DNA of 64,000 nt from Lautropia dentalis (GTDB taxonomy: Bacteria > Pseudomonadota > Gammaproteobacteria > Burkholderiales > Burkholderiaceae_E): assembly GCF_003892345.1 (NCBI RefSeq), contig NZ_RRUE01000002.1, positions 505,655-569,654 of the forward strand, read 5' to 3'. Under the pieces are notes generated by a model. That model saw nothing but the letters and a program-made list of their open reading frames with translations, was not told the origin of the DNA and made no database searches. Shown piece by piece: positions 12,154 to 22,252 of this stretch (positions are counted from its first letter, which is position 1; every line of letters starts with the position of its first letter). A program made the position numbers and the translations under genes.

Positions 12154-13278
12154 TCAGGGGTTGGTCACGATATCGCCCACCGTGATCGGGGCAGTGGCAT
12201 CCACCACCAGACCATAGGCGATGTTGCCGAAGGTGCGGAACACCAGCAGCTGGCCCACGTCCTCATTGGGCAGACGCACCATCTGCTTGCTCACGCGATC
12301 CTTCACCGTACGGCCGGCGTGCTCGATCTTCAGCACATGGCCGTTGGCCAGACCGTTCTTCGAACCCAGGTTGATGGCCACCACGCTGTTGCGGCCCACC
12401 ATGGTCACGCCATGGTAGATCGACACGATACGGCCATCCAGGTTGTCCACTTCCGGTGCGCGCGGTACGAAGTTCACGTCCTGGTCGATTTCGGCCGGCA
12501 CCAGACGGTCACCGTCGGTGATCTCTTCGGCCACTTTGGTGATGGCCAGCGTGCCCGGGTCGCCGGTGCGCACCAGATCACCCGAGCCCAGATAGGTGGC
12601 CTCGTAGGCCAGTACCTTGCGGGTCACCGGATCGACCAGCGGTTTGGCCGGACGGTAGATGTGCCAGCCGCGGGTCGGATTGTCCTTTCCAATGCCGCGC
12701 ACATACACCTTGTCGCCATTGCCCACGTTGACGCGGCCATCCTGCTGCGGGGCCACGATGTAGGGCGAGCTTTGCAGGCCATGCTCATCGACGATCAGCG
12801 GCCGGTTGATGAAGGCCTGGATGGACGACAGCGAGATGCTCGGAATGGCGGCCGCGTCCAGCTGGGTGGCGCGCACCGTCGGTTCCAGGTGGCTGATACC
12901 CTTGCCGTTCAGGCCCCGGCCGTTCATGCCGTCGGCACTGCCACCGACGCTGCGGCCCAGGCGCAGGCGCGGCGTGGCGCCCGACCGATCCAGATATACA
13001 ATGTCGCCCGGATAGATCAGATGCGGGTTCCTGATTTCGGCCTTGTTCAGTTGCCAGATCTCGGGCCACCGCCAGGGTTCCTTCAGAAAAAGTCCGGCAA
13101 TGCCCCACAGCGTATCGCCCTTCACCACCACGTGGCGGTCAGGGGCGTCGGCAGCCAGCTGGATTTCATCGTGACGGGGTTGGGCAACGCTGGTCATCGG
13201 CATCACGGCGCCGGTGGCGAGGGCAATGCTCAGGCTCAGCGTGGTCAGGGCCCGGGTGCTAAACTTTTTCATCGACAT
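12154..13278 (-). CDS. Secreted LysM-domain protein
   Basis: 374 residues from the ATG at 13278, supported by AAGGA nine bases upstream. An N-terminal signal peptide (MSMKKFSTRALTTLSLSIAL, cleavage near SVAQ) is followed by a LysM domain (HVVVKGDTLWGIAGLFLK ... NPHLIYPGDIVYL, residues about 47-95), which binds peptidoglycan glycan strands. The remainder, about 270 residues, is a conserved beta-rich region found in beta-proteobacterial LysM proteins encoded beside dprA and def. Probably periplasmic and involved in envelope maintenance. Divergent from def with 135 bases between. Exact function unknown. Confidence 0.9.
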   Translation of the reverse strand: MSMKKFSTRALTTLSLSIALATGAVMPMTSVAQPRHDEIQLAADAPDRHVVVKGDTLWGIAGLFLKEPWRWPEIWQLNKAEIRNPHLIYPGDIVYLDRSGATPRLRLGRSVGGSADGMNGRGLNGKGISHLEPTVRATQLDAAAIPSISLSSIQAFINRPLIVDEHGLQSSPYIVAPQQDGRVNVGNGDKVYVRGIGKDNPTRGWHIYRPAKPLVDPVTRKVLAYEATYLGSGDLVRTGDPGTLAITKVAEEITDGDRLVPAEIDQDVNFVPRAPEVDNLDGRIVSIYHGVTMVGRNSVVAINLGSKNGLANGHVLKIEHAGRTVKDRVSKQMVRLPNEDVGQLLVFRTFGNIAYGLVVDATAPITVGDIVTNP

Positions 13279-13413
13279 GGTCGGTCCTTGGAGTCGTCTA
13301 CGCACGCCCCACTTCCAGTGGCAATGCGTGCCGACTTGACGTGCAAAAGCAATTCTTTCTGACGGCATCCTGGCGCGGCAATGGGCGACAGGTTCAGTGG
13401 TGGATAGTGTCCG

Positions 13414-13926
13414 ATGGCTGTTCTAGACATACTCAAGTATCCTGACGCCCGGTTGCATCGGGTCGCCGAGCGGGTCCCGGTTGTGGACGACAGAATCCGC
13501 AGGCTCGTGGCCGACATGGCCGAGACGATGTACAAGGCGCCCGGCATCGGGCTGGCGGCCACGCAGGTCAATGTGCACGAACGTGTCGTCGTCATCGACG
13601 TGACCGAAGAGAAGAACGAGCTGCGGGTGTTCATCAACCCCGAAATCATCAGAAAGAGCGACACGCTGCAGTCCTACGAGGAAGGCTGTCTGTCCATCCC
13701 CGGCATCTACGACAAGGTGGAGCGGCCCGACGCCGTCACCGTCACGGCGCTGGATCTGGACGGCAAGCCCTTCACCATCGATACCGATGGTCTGCTGGCC
13801 GTGTGCATCCAGCACGAGATCGACCATCTGGATGGCATCCTGTTCATCCAGCATCTGTCGCGGCTCAAGCAGAACCGCATCAAGCAGAAGATCGCCAAGA
13901 TGGCGAAGGAACGGGAAGCGGGCTGA
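13414..13926 (+). CDS. def: Peptide deformylase
   Basis: 170 residues with all three deformylase motifs: GIGLAATQ (residues about 45-52), EGCLS (about 90-94, metal-binding Cys) and HEIDH (about 133-137, two metal His and the catalytic Glu). It removes the N-formyl group from nascent proteins, using Fe2+ in the cytoplasm. It is translationally coupled to fmt: its TGA shares a base with the fmt ATG (TGATG), which is the classic def-fmt operon. Length is normal. Confidence 0.97.
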   Translation: MAVLDILKYPDARLHRVAERVPVVDDRIRRLVADMAETMYKAPGIGLAATQVNVHERVVVIDVTEEKNELRVFINPEIIRKSDTLQSYEEGCLSIPGIYDKVERPDAVTVTALDLDGKPFTIDTDGLLAVCIQHEIDHLDGILFIQHLSRLKQNRIKQKIAKMAKEREAG

Positions 13927-15161
13927 TGCGGGTCGTCTTTGCCGGCACGCCGGTCTTCGCCGCCAGGGCGCTCGAAGCGCTGCTGGCCTCGCGTCATGAG
14001 GTGGTGGCCGTGCTCAGCCAGCCCGACCGTCCGTCCGGACGCGGCCAGAAACTGGTGGCTTCGCCGGTCAAGCAGGTGGCCGTGGCGGCCGGGTTGCCCG
14101 TGTACCAGCCGCACACGCTTCGGGTACGGCCGGCGCCGCAGACTGCCGGCCCGACAACGGTGGCCGACCAGCGTGAAGGCCTGAATGGTGCGGGTTCGCA
14201 TGTCCGGAACGCCGGTGCTGCCCGGGCCACCGCAGCCGGTCAGGGTCATGCTGCCCCAGAGACGGACGAACAGTGCCGGCTGCGCGAGGCCCGCAACCAG
14301 GAAGCGCTCGACACCCACGCCGCACTGCGGGCCCTGAACCCGGACGTGATGGTGGTGGCTGCCTATGGCCTGCTGCTGCCTCAGACCACGCTGGACCTGC
14401 CCCGGTTCGGCTGCCTGAACATCCATGCCTCGCTGCTGCCACGCTGGCGGGGGGCAGCCCCCATCCAGCGGGCCATCGAGGCGGGCGATGCCGAAACCGG
14501 CGTGGGCATCATGCAGATGGAAGCCGGGCTGGATACCGGCCCGGTGGGGCTGGAACGTCGTACGCTCATCAGCGCCACCGATACGGCCGCCACCCTGCAC
14601 GACCGGCTGGCCGGCATGGGGGCCGAGGCCATCGTGGCAGCCCTCGATGCGCTGGCGGCAGGTACGCTCGGCTTCACCCCGCAGGCCGCGGAAGGTGTCA
14701 CCTACGCCGCCAAGATCGAGAAGGCGCAGCTGCGGGTGGACTGGACCCGGCCCGCGCACGAGGTTGCCTGCCACATCCGTGCCTTCGACCCGCCGGGGGC
14801 CACCACCCGGCTGGAAGGGGCGGAAGACCCCGCGGCGCAGCTGCGGGTGTTCGATCCGGTGGTGCTGGATGAAGAAACCTCCAACGCCCTGCAGAGGGCT
14901 CATGGTCAGATGCCTCACGATCATTCTGCGGCTGACGGCAGGAAGGTTTCGCAGGTGGGCGACGCCTTTCCAGCCTCCGTGCTACCCGGCACCATCCTGC
15001 AGGCGGGGGCAGCAGGGGTTGACGTGACCTGCGGCGATGGTCGCGTGCTTCGCCTGCAGGCCCTGCAGCGTCCGGGCGGACGCCGCCAGCCGGCCGACGT
15101 GTTTCTGCGCGGCCATCCGCTGCCGGCTGGAGCGCGCTTCACGAGCGAGTCCGGGGACTGA
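13926..15161 (+). CDS. fmt: Methionyl-tRNA formyltransferase with two extra segments
   Basis: 411 residues; the usual size is about 315. It begins [19 protein letters not shown]. The catalytic block [18 protein letters not shown] contains Asn165 and His167, and GLDTGPV contains Asp203. It formylates initiator Met-tRNA using 10-formyl-THF. Two low-complexity stretches are inserted: residues about 67-128, between [10 protein letters not shown] and [12 protein letters not shown], and about 318-350, in the C-terminal OB-fold domain. Both sit in surface loops between conserved strands, so activity is probably kept. The ATG at 13926 overlaps the def stop; the longer upstream frame runs inside def and was rejected. 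Confidence 0.95.
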   Translation: MRVVFAGTPVFAARALEALLASRHEVVAVLSQPDRPSGRGQKLVASPVKQVAVAAGLPVYQPHTLRVRPAPQTAGPTTVADQREGLNGAGSHVRNAGAARATAAGQGHAAPETDEQCRLREARNQEALDTHAALRALNPDVMVVAAYGLLLPQTTLDLPRFGCLNIHASLLPRWRGAAPIQRAIEAGDAETGVGIMQMEAGLDTGPVGLERRTLISATDTAATLHDRLAGMGAEAIVAALDALAAGTLGFTPQAAEGVTYAAKIEKAQLRVDWTRPAHEVACHIRAFDPPGATTRLEGAEDPAAQLRVFDPVVLDEETSNALQRAHGQMPHDHSAADGRKVSQVGDAFPASVLPGTILQAGAAGVDVTCGDGRVLRLQALQRPGGRRQPADVFLRGHPLPAGARFTSESGD

Positions 15162-15690
15162 TCCGGTTTTTGCAGCGATAGAAAGCGCTCGCCGGGCCGT
15201 ATACGCCTGCCGTATGGATCTGCGCAGGCGCATTTGCTCCTTTCTCCATCAGGGCGATCCTCTCTACACTGTCTCAGCCGGCCATGGGTCGGGGTGGTGC
15301 AGGCTCATTTCGGATGGTCTGGTGGAGGAGTGACCTCTTCGCCTGACGCTGCCCTGGGTCGGCTGTCAACCATCATCGCCCACCAGACGTTTTCTGCTGG
15401 CAAAGATGCTGGAATGCCCTTGAAATGCCGGTAAATACCCCGATCTGACGGATATCTGCCGCAGAACAGTGCAGACGAACCGTCTATCCGAACGCCAGCA
15501 GGGCCTGCTGCGGGTCTTGCTGGTTTCTGGTGGTCCTGACGGGGCATCGCACTGTGGGATATCCCCATGAAAGCCAGCCCCGGTATCGGCAGATTTCCAT
15601 TCGTCCGCCCTTCGGGTTTCCCCATTCTCCCTGCCGCCACGTGACGGCAGGCTTTCCACAGACAGAACGCCCTTCATCCCAAGGAAACGC
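15162..15690. other. Intergenic region upstream of htpX
   Basis: 529 bases without a supported gene. It contains a heat-shock-like promoter candidate at 15419-15446 and a hairpin at 15630-15651 (CCTGCCG, loop, CGGCAGG), 40 bases before htpX. Short ORFs on both strands show no recognisable motifs. Confidence 0.5.
15419..15446 (+). promoter_or_regulatory. Candidate sigma-32 (RpoH) promoter
   Basis: CTTGAA at 15419-15424, a 13-base spacer, then CCCCGATCT at 15438-15446 resembles the RpoH consensus (CTTGAA, about 13 bases, CCCCATNT) with one inserted base in the -10. It points to htpX, a known heat-shock gene in other proteobacteria, whose ATG is about 240 bases further on. The long leader is a weakness. 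Confidence 0.45.
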
Positions 15691-16548
15691 ATGTTCAACT
15701 GGATCAAGACATTTGCCCTGATGGCCGCCATCACCGCGCTCTTCGGTGTCATCGGGGCCTCCATCGGGGGCAGGAACGGCATGATCATGGCGCTGGGCTT
15801 TGCCGTGGTCTCCAACTTCTTCGCCTACTGGTTTTCCGACAAAATGGTGCTGAAGATGTACAACGCCCGCGAGGTGGATGCATCGTCGGCCCCCCAGTTC
15901 TATCAGGCCGTGCAGGAGCTGGCCCAGAAGGCCGAACTCCCCATGCCGCGCGTCTATCTCATCGATGAAGACGCGCCCAACGCCTTCGCCACCGGCCGCA
16001 ATCCGCAGAACGCCGCCGTGGCGGCCACCACCGGCCTGCTGCGCCTGCTCAATGCCCGCGAAGTGCGTGGCGTGATGGCGCACGAGCTGGCCCACGTCAA
16101 GCATCGCGACATTCTCATCTCCACCATCTCCGCCACCATGGCGGGTGCCATCTCGGCCCTGGCCAACTTTGCCATGTTCTTCGGCGGGCGTGATGAGGAA
16201 GGCCGTCCGGCCAACCCCATCGCCTCCATCGCCATGGCCCTTCTGGCGCCGCTGGCCGCCTCGCTCATCCAGATGGCCATCTCGCGTGCCCGCGAGTTCG
16301 AGGCCGACCGGCTGGGGGCCGAGATCAGCGGTGATCCGAAGGCACTGGCCAGCGCGCTCGAGCGCATCCAGCACTATGCCAGCGGCATTCCATTGCATAC
16401 TACGGAAGCCCACCCCGAAACGGCGCAGATGATGATCATGAACCCGTTGTCGGGCGGCAATCTGGCCAACCTCTTTTCCACGCACCCCAGTACCGAAGAA
16501 CGGGTACGCCGGCTGCTGTCGATGCATGTCAACGGACAAGTCGCCTGA
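15691..16548 (+). CDS. htpX: Membrane metalloprotease HtpX
   Basis: 285 residues, normal for the family. There are two N-terminal membrane helices, then the zinc site [10 protein letters not shown] (HExxH, residues about 131-140), a hydrophobic stretch near 150-165 and another near 180, and [11 protein letters not shown] supplying the third zinc ligand. HtpX degrades misfolded inner-membrane proteins. AAGGAAA lies seven bases before the ATG. The 3' end overlaps rsmB by 23 bases, so the two are probably co-transcribed. Confidence 0.96.
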   Translation: MFNWIKTFALMAAITALFGVIGASIGGRNGMIMALGFAVVSNFFAYWFSDKMVLKMYNAREVDASSAPQFYQAVQELAQKAELPMPRVYLIDEDAPNAFATGRNPQNAAVAATTGLLRLLNAREVRGVMAHELAHVKHRDILISTISATMAGAISALANFAMFFGGRDEEGRPANPIASIAMALLAPLAASLIQMAISRAREFEADRLGAEISGDPKALASALERIQHYASGIPLHTTEAHPETAQMMIMNPLSGGNLANLFSTHPSTEERVRRLLSMHVNGQVA

Positions 16549-18193
16549 CCAGGCAGCCCCAGCGGCTGCCACCCCCATCAGTCGCCCGCGGGGCGGCCTG
16601 CGGCCTGCCGCACGGTTCCAGAAATCGCCCTCGTCAAAACAGCGGGATGTTCGTCCGGGCAGTACCGTCCTGCGGGCGGCGCTGGCCGATGAACTGGTTG
16701 CTGCGGCGCTGGCGCTGCGCGACATGCTCGAAGGCGCCCATCTCGACGAGGCCATCGATCACTACACGCACGAGATGCCCGTGGCCTCGGCCCGGGCCGT
16801 GCGCAACATGGCCTACGATGCCACCCGGCAGTACGGCCTGCTTTCCCATATAGGCGGTCAGCTCAACCGCAAGCCGCCGGTGCCGCTGCTCGGTGCCCTG
16901 CAGGCCCTGGGCGTGGCCCAGCTCATCGATGCCCGCCGGCCGGTTCCGGTCATCATCGACCAGACCGTACGGGCTGTGAACCAGCTACCCGAAGGCGTGG
17001 CCTATCCGGCGGCAGCCGGCTTCATGAACGCCACGCTGCGCCGCTTCGTGCGCGAACGTGACGCGCTGATCCCCCCGAATCTGCCTGATGAGGCCCGCTA
17101 CAACCATCCGGGCTGGTGGGTGACCCGTGTGCGCCAGGTCTGGCCCGGCCAGTGGGAAGCCATTCTGGCCGCTTCGCTCGACCGTGCCCCCCTCAGCCTG
17201 CGGGCCAACCGCCGGCTGGGTGGACAGGATGAAGCCGCCCGCCGGCTGGAGGCAGCCGGCATCGGTTTCCGGCGCATGGGGGTGGACGGGCTGGTGCTGG
17301 AGCAGCCCATGCCGGTGGAACATATCCCGGGCTTTGCCGAAGGGCTGGTGAGCGTGCAGGACCTGGGGGCCCAGTGCGCCGCCCAGCTGCTCGATCCACA
17401 ACCCGGTGAGCGGATTCTCGACGCCTGCGCGGCACCCGGCGGAAAGACGGCCCACCTGCTCGAAATGGCCGACTGCGAGGTCTGGGCGCTGGACATCGAC
17501 CCAGGTCGTGCATCGATAATCATGAATAATCTGCAGCGCAGCCGGCTGCCGCTGCTGCCCCAGAGTGGTCAGACGCTGCCCCGGGGGAACGGTGGTACGG
17601 TTGATGCGGAGCCCGCCACCACCGTGCGTGCAGCATTCGGTACCGATGCCACGATGGCCGCTTCTGACCGGGCGGCCGGACAGGGGCACTGGCCGGTGGC
17701 CGCCGATGTGCCCGATACCGATGACCCGGCCCAACCTGCCGTCACCCCCGCCGTGCACTGGGGTGCCCGTGTCATGGCGGCCGATGCTGCCGACCCCGAC
17801 AGCTGGTGGGATGGCCAGCGCTTCGACCGCATCCTGCTGGATGCCCCCTGCAGTGCCTCCGGCATCGTCCGGCGCCATCCGGATGTGCTCTGGCACCGCC
17901 AGCGTCGCGATATTGCGACATTTTCGGGAACTCAGGCACGACTGATCGAGAAGCTTTGGCCGCTTCTGCGTCCGGGTGGTACATTGCTTTATGCAACCTG
18001 CTCCATTTTTCCCGAGGAGGGAGAGGCGGTTGTCTCGGCATTCGTTTCGAAACACCCGGATTGTCAATGGCAGCGTGACGTACGCCTGACCGGCTGGCCG
18101 GGCTGGCCCCGAAATGGCCAGCTGCTGCCCACCCGTGACGACCGGCATGAACATGATGGTTTCTTCTACGCGCTTTTGAGCAGGCATCGGTGA
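16526..18193 (+). CDS. rsmB: 16S rRNA (cytosine-967-C5) methyltransferase RsmB with an insert
   Basis: 555 residues; E. coli RsmB has 429. It has an N-terminal NusB-like domain (residues about 50-190) and a Rossmann methyltransferase domain with [16 protein letters not shown] (motif I, about 299-314), DAPCSASG (motif IV, Cys442) and [12 protein letters not shown] (motif VI, catalytic Cys492). It methylates C967 of 16S rRNA. About 70 residues rich in Ala, Thr, Pro and Gly (about 341-410) are inserted between motifs II and III, where the family has a short loop. The first 45 residues are a basic, unconserved extension. The end overlaps the next gene by four bases (GTGA). Confidence 0.95.
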   Translation: MSTDKSPDQAAPAAATPISRPRGGLRPAARFQKSPSSKQRDVRPGSTVLRAALADELVAAALALRDMLEGAHLDEAIDHYTHEMPVASARAVRNMAYDATRQYGLLSHIGGQLNRKPPVPLLGALQALGVAQLIDARRPVPVIIDQTVRAVNQLPEGVAYPAAAGFMNATLRRFVRERDALIPPNLPDEARYNHPGWWVTRVRQVWPGQWEAILAASLDRAPLSLRANRRLGGQDEAARRLEAAGIGFRRMGVDGLVLEQPMPVEHIPGFAEGLVSVQDLGAQCAAQLLDPQPGERILDACAAPGGKTAHLLEMADCEVWALDIDPGRASIIMNNLQRSRLPLLPQSGQTLPRGNGGTVDAEPATTVRAAFGTDATMAASDRAAGQGHWPVAADVPDTDDPAQPAVTPAVHWGARVMAADAADPDSWWDGQRFDRILLDAPCSASGIVRRHPDVLWHRQRRDIATFSGTQARLIEKLWPLLRPGGTLLYATCSIFPEEGEAVVSAFVSKHPDCQWQRDVRLTGWPGWPRNGQLLPTRDDRHEHDGFFYALLSRHR

Positions 18194-18777
18194 ACAGGCG
18201 TCGGGCAATGGGGACGCTGGCAGGTGCGGCGTTGCTGTTGCAAGGCACCCCCGCCCTGGCTGGCGAATCGATGCAGGTGAAGACCCTCCAACTCGATCTT
18301 TCACCTGATGATGGCGCTGTGCTGCTGTCGGCGCAGTTTGCCCTCGACCTCAGCGCGGCCCTGAAAGATGCCGTATCGCGCGGTCTGCCGCTGCACTTCA
18401 TCGTCGAATACGAAATCTCCCGGCCACGCCTGTTCTGGTTCGACGACCAGACCACGAAAGGACACCGCGAATGGCGGCTGTCCTATCATGCCCTGACGCG
18501 GCAGTACCGGCTGGGCTCCGCCACCAGCAGCGATGGCTACACCACGCTGGATGAAGCCATCGCCCCCATGATGAGCGTGCGCGACTGGCCTGTCGCCACC
18601 ATCGAACAGTTCGTTCCCGAGACGGAATACATCCTGCGTGTCCGGATGCGGCTGGACCAGGCCCGCCTGCCCAAGCCCTTCCAGATCACCGCGCTGACCG
18701 ATTCCGACTGGAATCCCCAATCCGAATGGAAAGGCCTGACCTTCGTCGTACCGACCCAACCGACACCCGCTCCGTAA
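18190..18777 (+). CDS. DUF4390 exported protein
   Basis: 195 residues, starting at GTG 18190 in a GTGA overlap with the rsmB stop. The N-terminus [19 protein letters not shown] is a signal peptide with an Arg-rich start, cleaved after ALA. The body (LQLDLSPDDGAVLLSAQFAL, PLHFIVEYEISRPRLFWFDD, WRLSYHALTRQYRL) matches DUF4390, found between rsmB and an NtrY-like kinase in Burkholderiales. Function unknown; the conserved operon suggests it acts in the periplasm with the adjacent sensor kinase. It overlaps that kinase gene by 52 bases. Confidence 0.88.
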   Translation: MNRRRAMGTLAGAALLLQGTPALAGESMQVKTLQLDLSPDDGAVLLSAQFALDLSAALKDAVSRGLPLHFIVEYEISRPRLFWFDDQTTKGHREWRLSYHALTRQYRLGSATSSDGYTTLDEAIAPMMSVRDWPVATIEQFVPETEYILRVRMRLDQARLPKPFQITALTDSDWNPQSEWKGLTFVVPTQPTPAP

Positions 18778-21086
18778 GCCGGGTTCTGCGGCTGGCGCTG
18801 GTGCTGTCGGTGGCCTTTGCCGCCGTGCTGCTCTCGTTGCTGGCGCTGGCCAGCAGCAACAACAACATGTTCCAGCAGCACTATGGTCTGCTGCTGTGGC
18901 TCAACATCGGTGTGGCCGTGGCGCTGGCCGTGCTGGCCGTCGAACTGGCGCGGCGCCTGGCGCAGCGCTTCCGGCAGGGGCTGTTCGGCACGCGACTGAT
19001 GACGCGGCTGGCCGCCGCCTTCGTGCTGATGACCGTCATTCCGGTCACGCTCATCTACCTCATCGCCATCCAGTTTCTCGAACGTTCCATCGAGTCGTGG
19101 TTCGATGTGCCCATGGAACGGGCGCTCGATTCCGGTCTCAGCCTGGGCCGGGCCACACTCGATTCGATGCTGCTCGACGTGGTGTCCAAGGGCCGCCTGG
19201 CCGCCTCCGATCTCAATGGTCTGACGGCGCTCAAACAGGCCGAAAACCTCGACTGGGTGCGCGAACGCTTTGGCATCAGCGAGGCCGTCATTCTCGGGGG
19301 CAATGGCCGCATCATCCAGAGCAGCGGGGGGCGCTATGCCACCCTCATTCCCGACATGCCCTCGCCCACCGTGCTGCGGCAGGCGCGACTGGCCCACCAT
19401 TACGCCGCCATCGAGGGCAGCGACCTGCGTGAGGAAGAGGGAGATGGCACAGGCACCGTGACCATTCCCTCGCTGCGCATGCGGGTGATGGTGCCCATCG
19501 TGGCCACCGACGTACGGGAAGAGGTCCGTTTCCTGCAGTTCGTCCAGCCCGTGCCCAGCGCGTTGGCCCGCAATGCCGAAGCCGTGCAGGGCGGTTTTCG
19601 TGATTATCAGGAACTGTCGCTGTCCCGGCGGGGCCTCAAGCGCATCTTCCGGGTGACGCTGACCGTCACGTTGCTGCTCACCGTGTTCTCGGCCATTGCG
19701 GCTGCCTTCCTGCTGGCCGGCTGGATGACGGGGCCGCTGTCGATGCTCGAAGCCGGCACACGCGCCGTGGCCGAGGGCGATTTCCGCCCCGTGAAGGACT
19801 ACATCGGCCGGGACGAGCTGGGCGCGCTCACCCAGTCCTTCAACGCCATGATCCGCCAGCTCGAAGAGGCCCGCAGCCAGGTGGTGCGCACCCGCCTCGG
19901 GCTGGAACAGGCCAATGCCCGGCTGGCCAGCGTGCTGGCCAACCTCAGTGCCGGTGTCATCGTGTTCGACCGGGGTTTTCGCGTCACCATGGCCAATCAT
20001 GGTGCCGAAAAGATTCTCGGCATCGAGGTGGGGCAGGCCCTGGGACAGCAGCTCTCGGCCATGGGGGGGCTGGGCGAATTCGAGGCCGACATCGCCCGGG
20101 CCTTCGGCGAGGCGCTCGACAGCGACTCCCGCACCTGGCAGCGCCAGATCGTCATGGGTGCCGAACCGGAGTCCGGTCAGGTCGAGCGCAGCAGTCGCGG
20201 CAAGACCCTGCTGGTGCGTGGTGCCCTGCTGCCCGAGGTCGATGGCGATCACGTGTTGGTTATCGACGACATTACCGATGTCGTTTCGGCGCAACGCTCG
20301 ATTGCGTGGGGCGAGGTGGCACGGCGCCTGGCGCACGAGATCAAGAATCCCCTCACGCCCATCCGGCTGGCGGCCGAACGCCTGCAGCTCAAGCTGGAAG
20401 GATCGCTGGCCGGGGGGGAGAAAGATCTGCTGGTGCGCAACACCCGCAACATCGTCACCCAGGTCGATGCCCTGCGGGTGATGATCGACGAGTTCCGCGA
20501 CTACGCCCGCCTGCCTGCCGCCCGGCTGGAACCGCTCGACCTCAACGAGCTGCTCACCGAGGTGCTGGGCTTCTACACCGATATGGACCACACCCTGCGG
20601 GTTGTGTCGAAGTTGAGCCCAGATATCCCCCAGATCATGGGAGATCAGGGCCAATTGCGGCAGGTTTTCCATAACCTGCTCAAGAATGCCAGCGAGGCCA
20701 CCGAGAAACAGCCGTCGCGGATCATCGAGGTCAGTACCGACTTGTTACACAGTGCAGCCGGTCAGATCAGCGGCGTGCGGCTGGGAGTAAGGGATAATGG
20801 ACCCGGTTTTCCCCCCGGACTGCTGTCCCGGGTGTTCGAGCCCTATGTCAGTCAGAAAGCGAAGGGCACCGGGCTCGGGTTGGCCATCGTCAAGAAAATC
20901 GTCCAGGAACATGGCGGCACGATCGAGGTGGGCAACCACCAGGACCAGAACTTGTCGCATAATGACAACATCGCCGCTTTGCCTGCCTCTGATACAGAAC
21001 AGTCTGTTTCAGGTGCTTACATACATATTGCTTTTGCGAAATTAGTAAAAAAGGCAGACAATTTTGGAGATGCACAAACAACATAA
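18726..21086 (+). CDS. NtrY-like membrane sensor histidine kinase
   Basis: 786 residues. Two N-terminal helices (about 19-75), a third near 95-115, a periplasmic or sensing segment to about 310, a further helix, then HAMP (about 335-385), PAS (about 395-490), HisKA with RRLAHEIKNPLTPIRLAAERL (phosphorylated His) and HATPase_c motifs HNLLKNASEA (N box), DNGPGFPPG (G1) and GTGLGLAIVKKIV (G2). Family knowledge: NtrY-type kinases act with NtrX in nitrogen or redox control. The ATG overlaps DUF4390 by 52 bases. The last 60 codons are AT-richer than the rest. The partner is the response regulator just downstream. Confidence 0.93.
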   Translation: MERPDLRRTDPTDTRSVSRVLRLALVLSVAFAAVLLSLLALASSNNNMFQQHYGLLLWLNIGVAVALAVLAVELARRLAQRFRQGLFGTRLMTRLAAAFVLMTVIPVTLIYLIAIQFLERSIESWFDVPMERALDSGLSLGRATLDSMLLDVVSKGRLAASDLNGLTALKQAENLDWVRERFGISEAVILGGNGRIIQSSGGRYATLIPDMPSPTVLRQARLAHHYAAIEGSDLREEEGDGTGTVTIPSLRMRVMVPIVATDVREEVRFLQFVQPVPSALARNAEAVQGGFRDYQELSLSRRGLKRIFRVTLTVTLLLTVFSAIAAAFLLAGWMTGPLSMLEAGTRAVAEGDFRPVKDYIGRDELGALTQSFNAMIRQLEEARSQVVRTRLGLEQANARLASVLANLSAGVIVFDRGFRVTMANHGAEKILGIEVGQALGQQLSAMGGLGEFEADIARAFGEALDSDSRTWQRQIVMGAEPESGQVERSSRGKTLLVRGALLPEVDGDHVLVIDDITDVVSAQRSIAWGEVARRLAHEIKNPLTPIRLAAERLQLKLEGSLAGGEKDLLVRNTRNIVTQVDALRVMIDEFRDYARLPAARLEPLDLNELLTEVLGFYTDMDHTLRVVSKLSPDIPQIMGDQGQLRQVFHNLLKNASEATEKQPSRIIEVSTDLLHSAAGQISGVRLGVRDNGPGFPPGLLSRVFEPYVSQKAKGTGLGLAIVKKIVQEHGGTIEVGNHQDQNLSHNDNIAALPASDTEQSVSGAYIHIAFAKLVKKADNFGDAQTT

Positions 21087-21167
21087 CATCCGTCAGCCGG
21101 CCAGTGCACTGTGTACTGGTTCCCTCACGGTTCTCTGCTGACGGATGCTGGATTTGCTGGAAGACAA

Positions 21168-21965
21168 ATGGCTGAAATTCTGGTTGTCGACGACGAGATG
21201 GGCATCCGCGAGTTGCTCTCCGAAATTCTGGGTGATGAGGGTCACGCGGTCACGCTTGCCGAGAATGCCCAAAGGGCGCGCGAGGCCATGGCTGCCACGC
21301 GGATGGATCTGGTTCTGCTCGATATCTGGATGCCGGATACCGACGGCGTGAGCCTGCTGAAGGAATGGGTGGCCTCTGGCCAGCTCACCATGCCGGTCAT
21401 CATGATGTCTGGTCACGCCACCATCGAGACGGCCGTCGAAGCCACCCGCATCGGCGCCATGGACTTCCTCGAAAAGCCCATCGCCCTGCAGAAGCTGCTC
21501 AAGGCCGTCGAACAGGGCCTGGCCAAGGGCCGCCAGGGCATGATGCAGGCCCGCACCCCGGTCACCACCCCCGGACAGAGCACCTATCCGGGCACCCTCA
21601 CCCCCTCCACCAACACCCCGCTGTCCATGCTGCAGGTTCCCGGTTCGCAGAACGTGCAGCAGGTCATGCCGCTCAGCTCGCCCACCGCCCAGTTCATTGC
21701 CGCGCCGGTCACCGGCCTGCCCAGCATGAACCTGCACCCCTCCATCATGGTGCGCGACCTGCCGCTCAACGTGCCGCTGCGCGAAGCGCGTGAAGCCTTC
21801 GAGCGTGCCTACTTCGAACACCATCTGCACCGCGAGCACGGCAGCATGACGCGCGTGGCCGAACGTACCGGCCTCGAGCGCACCCACCTCTACCGCAAGC
21901 TCAAGCAGCTGGGCATCGACCTCTCCAAGGGCAACTACCGCCGGGGCGTGACCCAGTCGGTCTGA
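21168..21965 (+). CDS. Receiver-Fis response regulator without AAA+ domain
   Basis: 265 residues from the ATG at 21168, with GGAAGA upstream. Residues 1-125 are a receiver domain: ILVVDDEMG (acidic pocket), DLVLLDIWMPDTDG (phosphorylated Asp), MSGHATIETA and FLEKPI (Lys). The C-terminal 55 residues form a Fis-type helix-turn-helix (HGSMTRVAERTGLERTHLYRKLKQLGI), as in NtrX. The sigma-54 AAA+ domain that normally joins these two is absent, replaced by about 75 residues rich in Pro, Thr and Ser. So it probably regulates without sigma-54. It is the cognate partner of the upstream kinase. Confidence 0.9.
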   Translation: MAEILVVDDEMGIRELLSEILGDEGHAVTLAENAQRAREAMAATRMDLVLLDIWMPDTDGVSLLKEWVASGQLTMPVIMMSGHATIETAVEATRIGAMDFLEKPIALQKLLKAVEQGLAKGRQGMMQARTPVTTPGQSTYPGTLTPSTNTPLSMLQVPGSQNVQQVMPLSSPTAQFIAAPVTGLPSMNLHPSIMVRDLPLNVPLREAREAFERAYFEHHLHREHGSMTRVAERTGLERTHLYRKLKQLGIDLSKGNYRRGVTQSV

Positions 21966-22252
21966 TCGGCCTGATGCCGGTCTGATGCCGGCCGGCCCGG
22001 CAGCCACGGTGGCGCTGGCCGACGGCCGCCGGTTTCCGTTCATGGCTTCCGGCTGGACCTCCGGAACGCATGGCCTGGCCGGACACATGCGGTCATGTCC
22101 GGGCATGCGGCGCATCACGCTGGAAATGCCCGGCCCGGGGGCTGTCCCTGCTGGAGGCAGGTTCCGGCCAGCCCGTTCTGGCTCCGGCAGGCTCGTGCCG
22201 GCCGCGGCCTCCTGTACGCGGTCATGTAATGACCCAGCGGAACCTGCACAGT

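Noticed and set aside
12127-13362. Long plus-strand ORF opposite the LysM gene
   Set aside because: It is the antisense shadow of a clear LysM protein and shows no domain; GC-rich codon bias leaves the opposite frame open.
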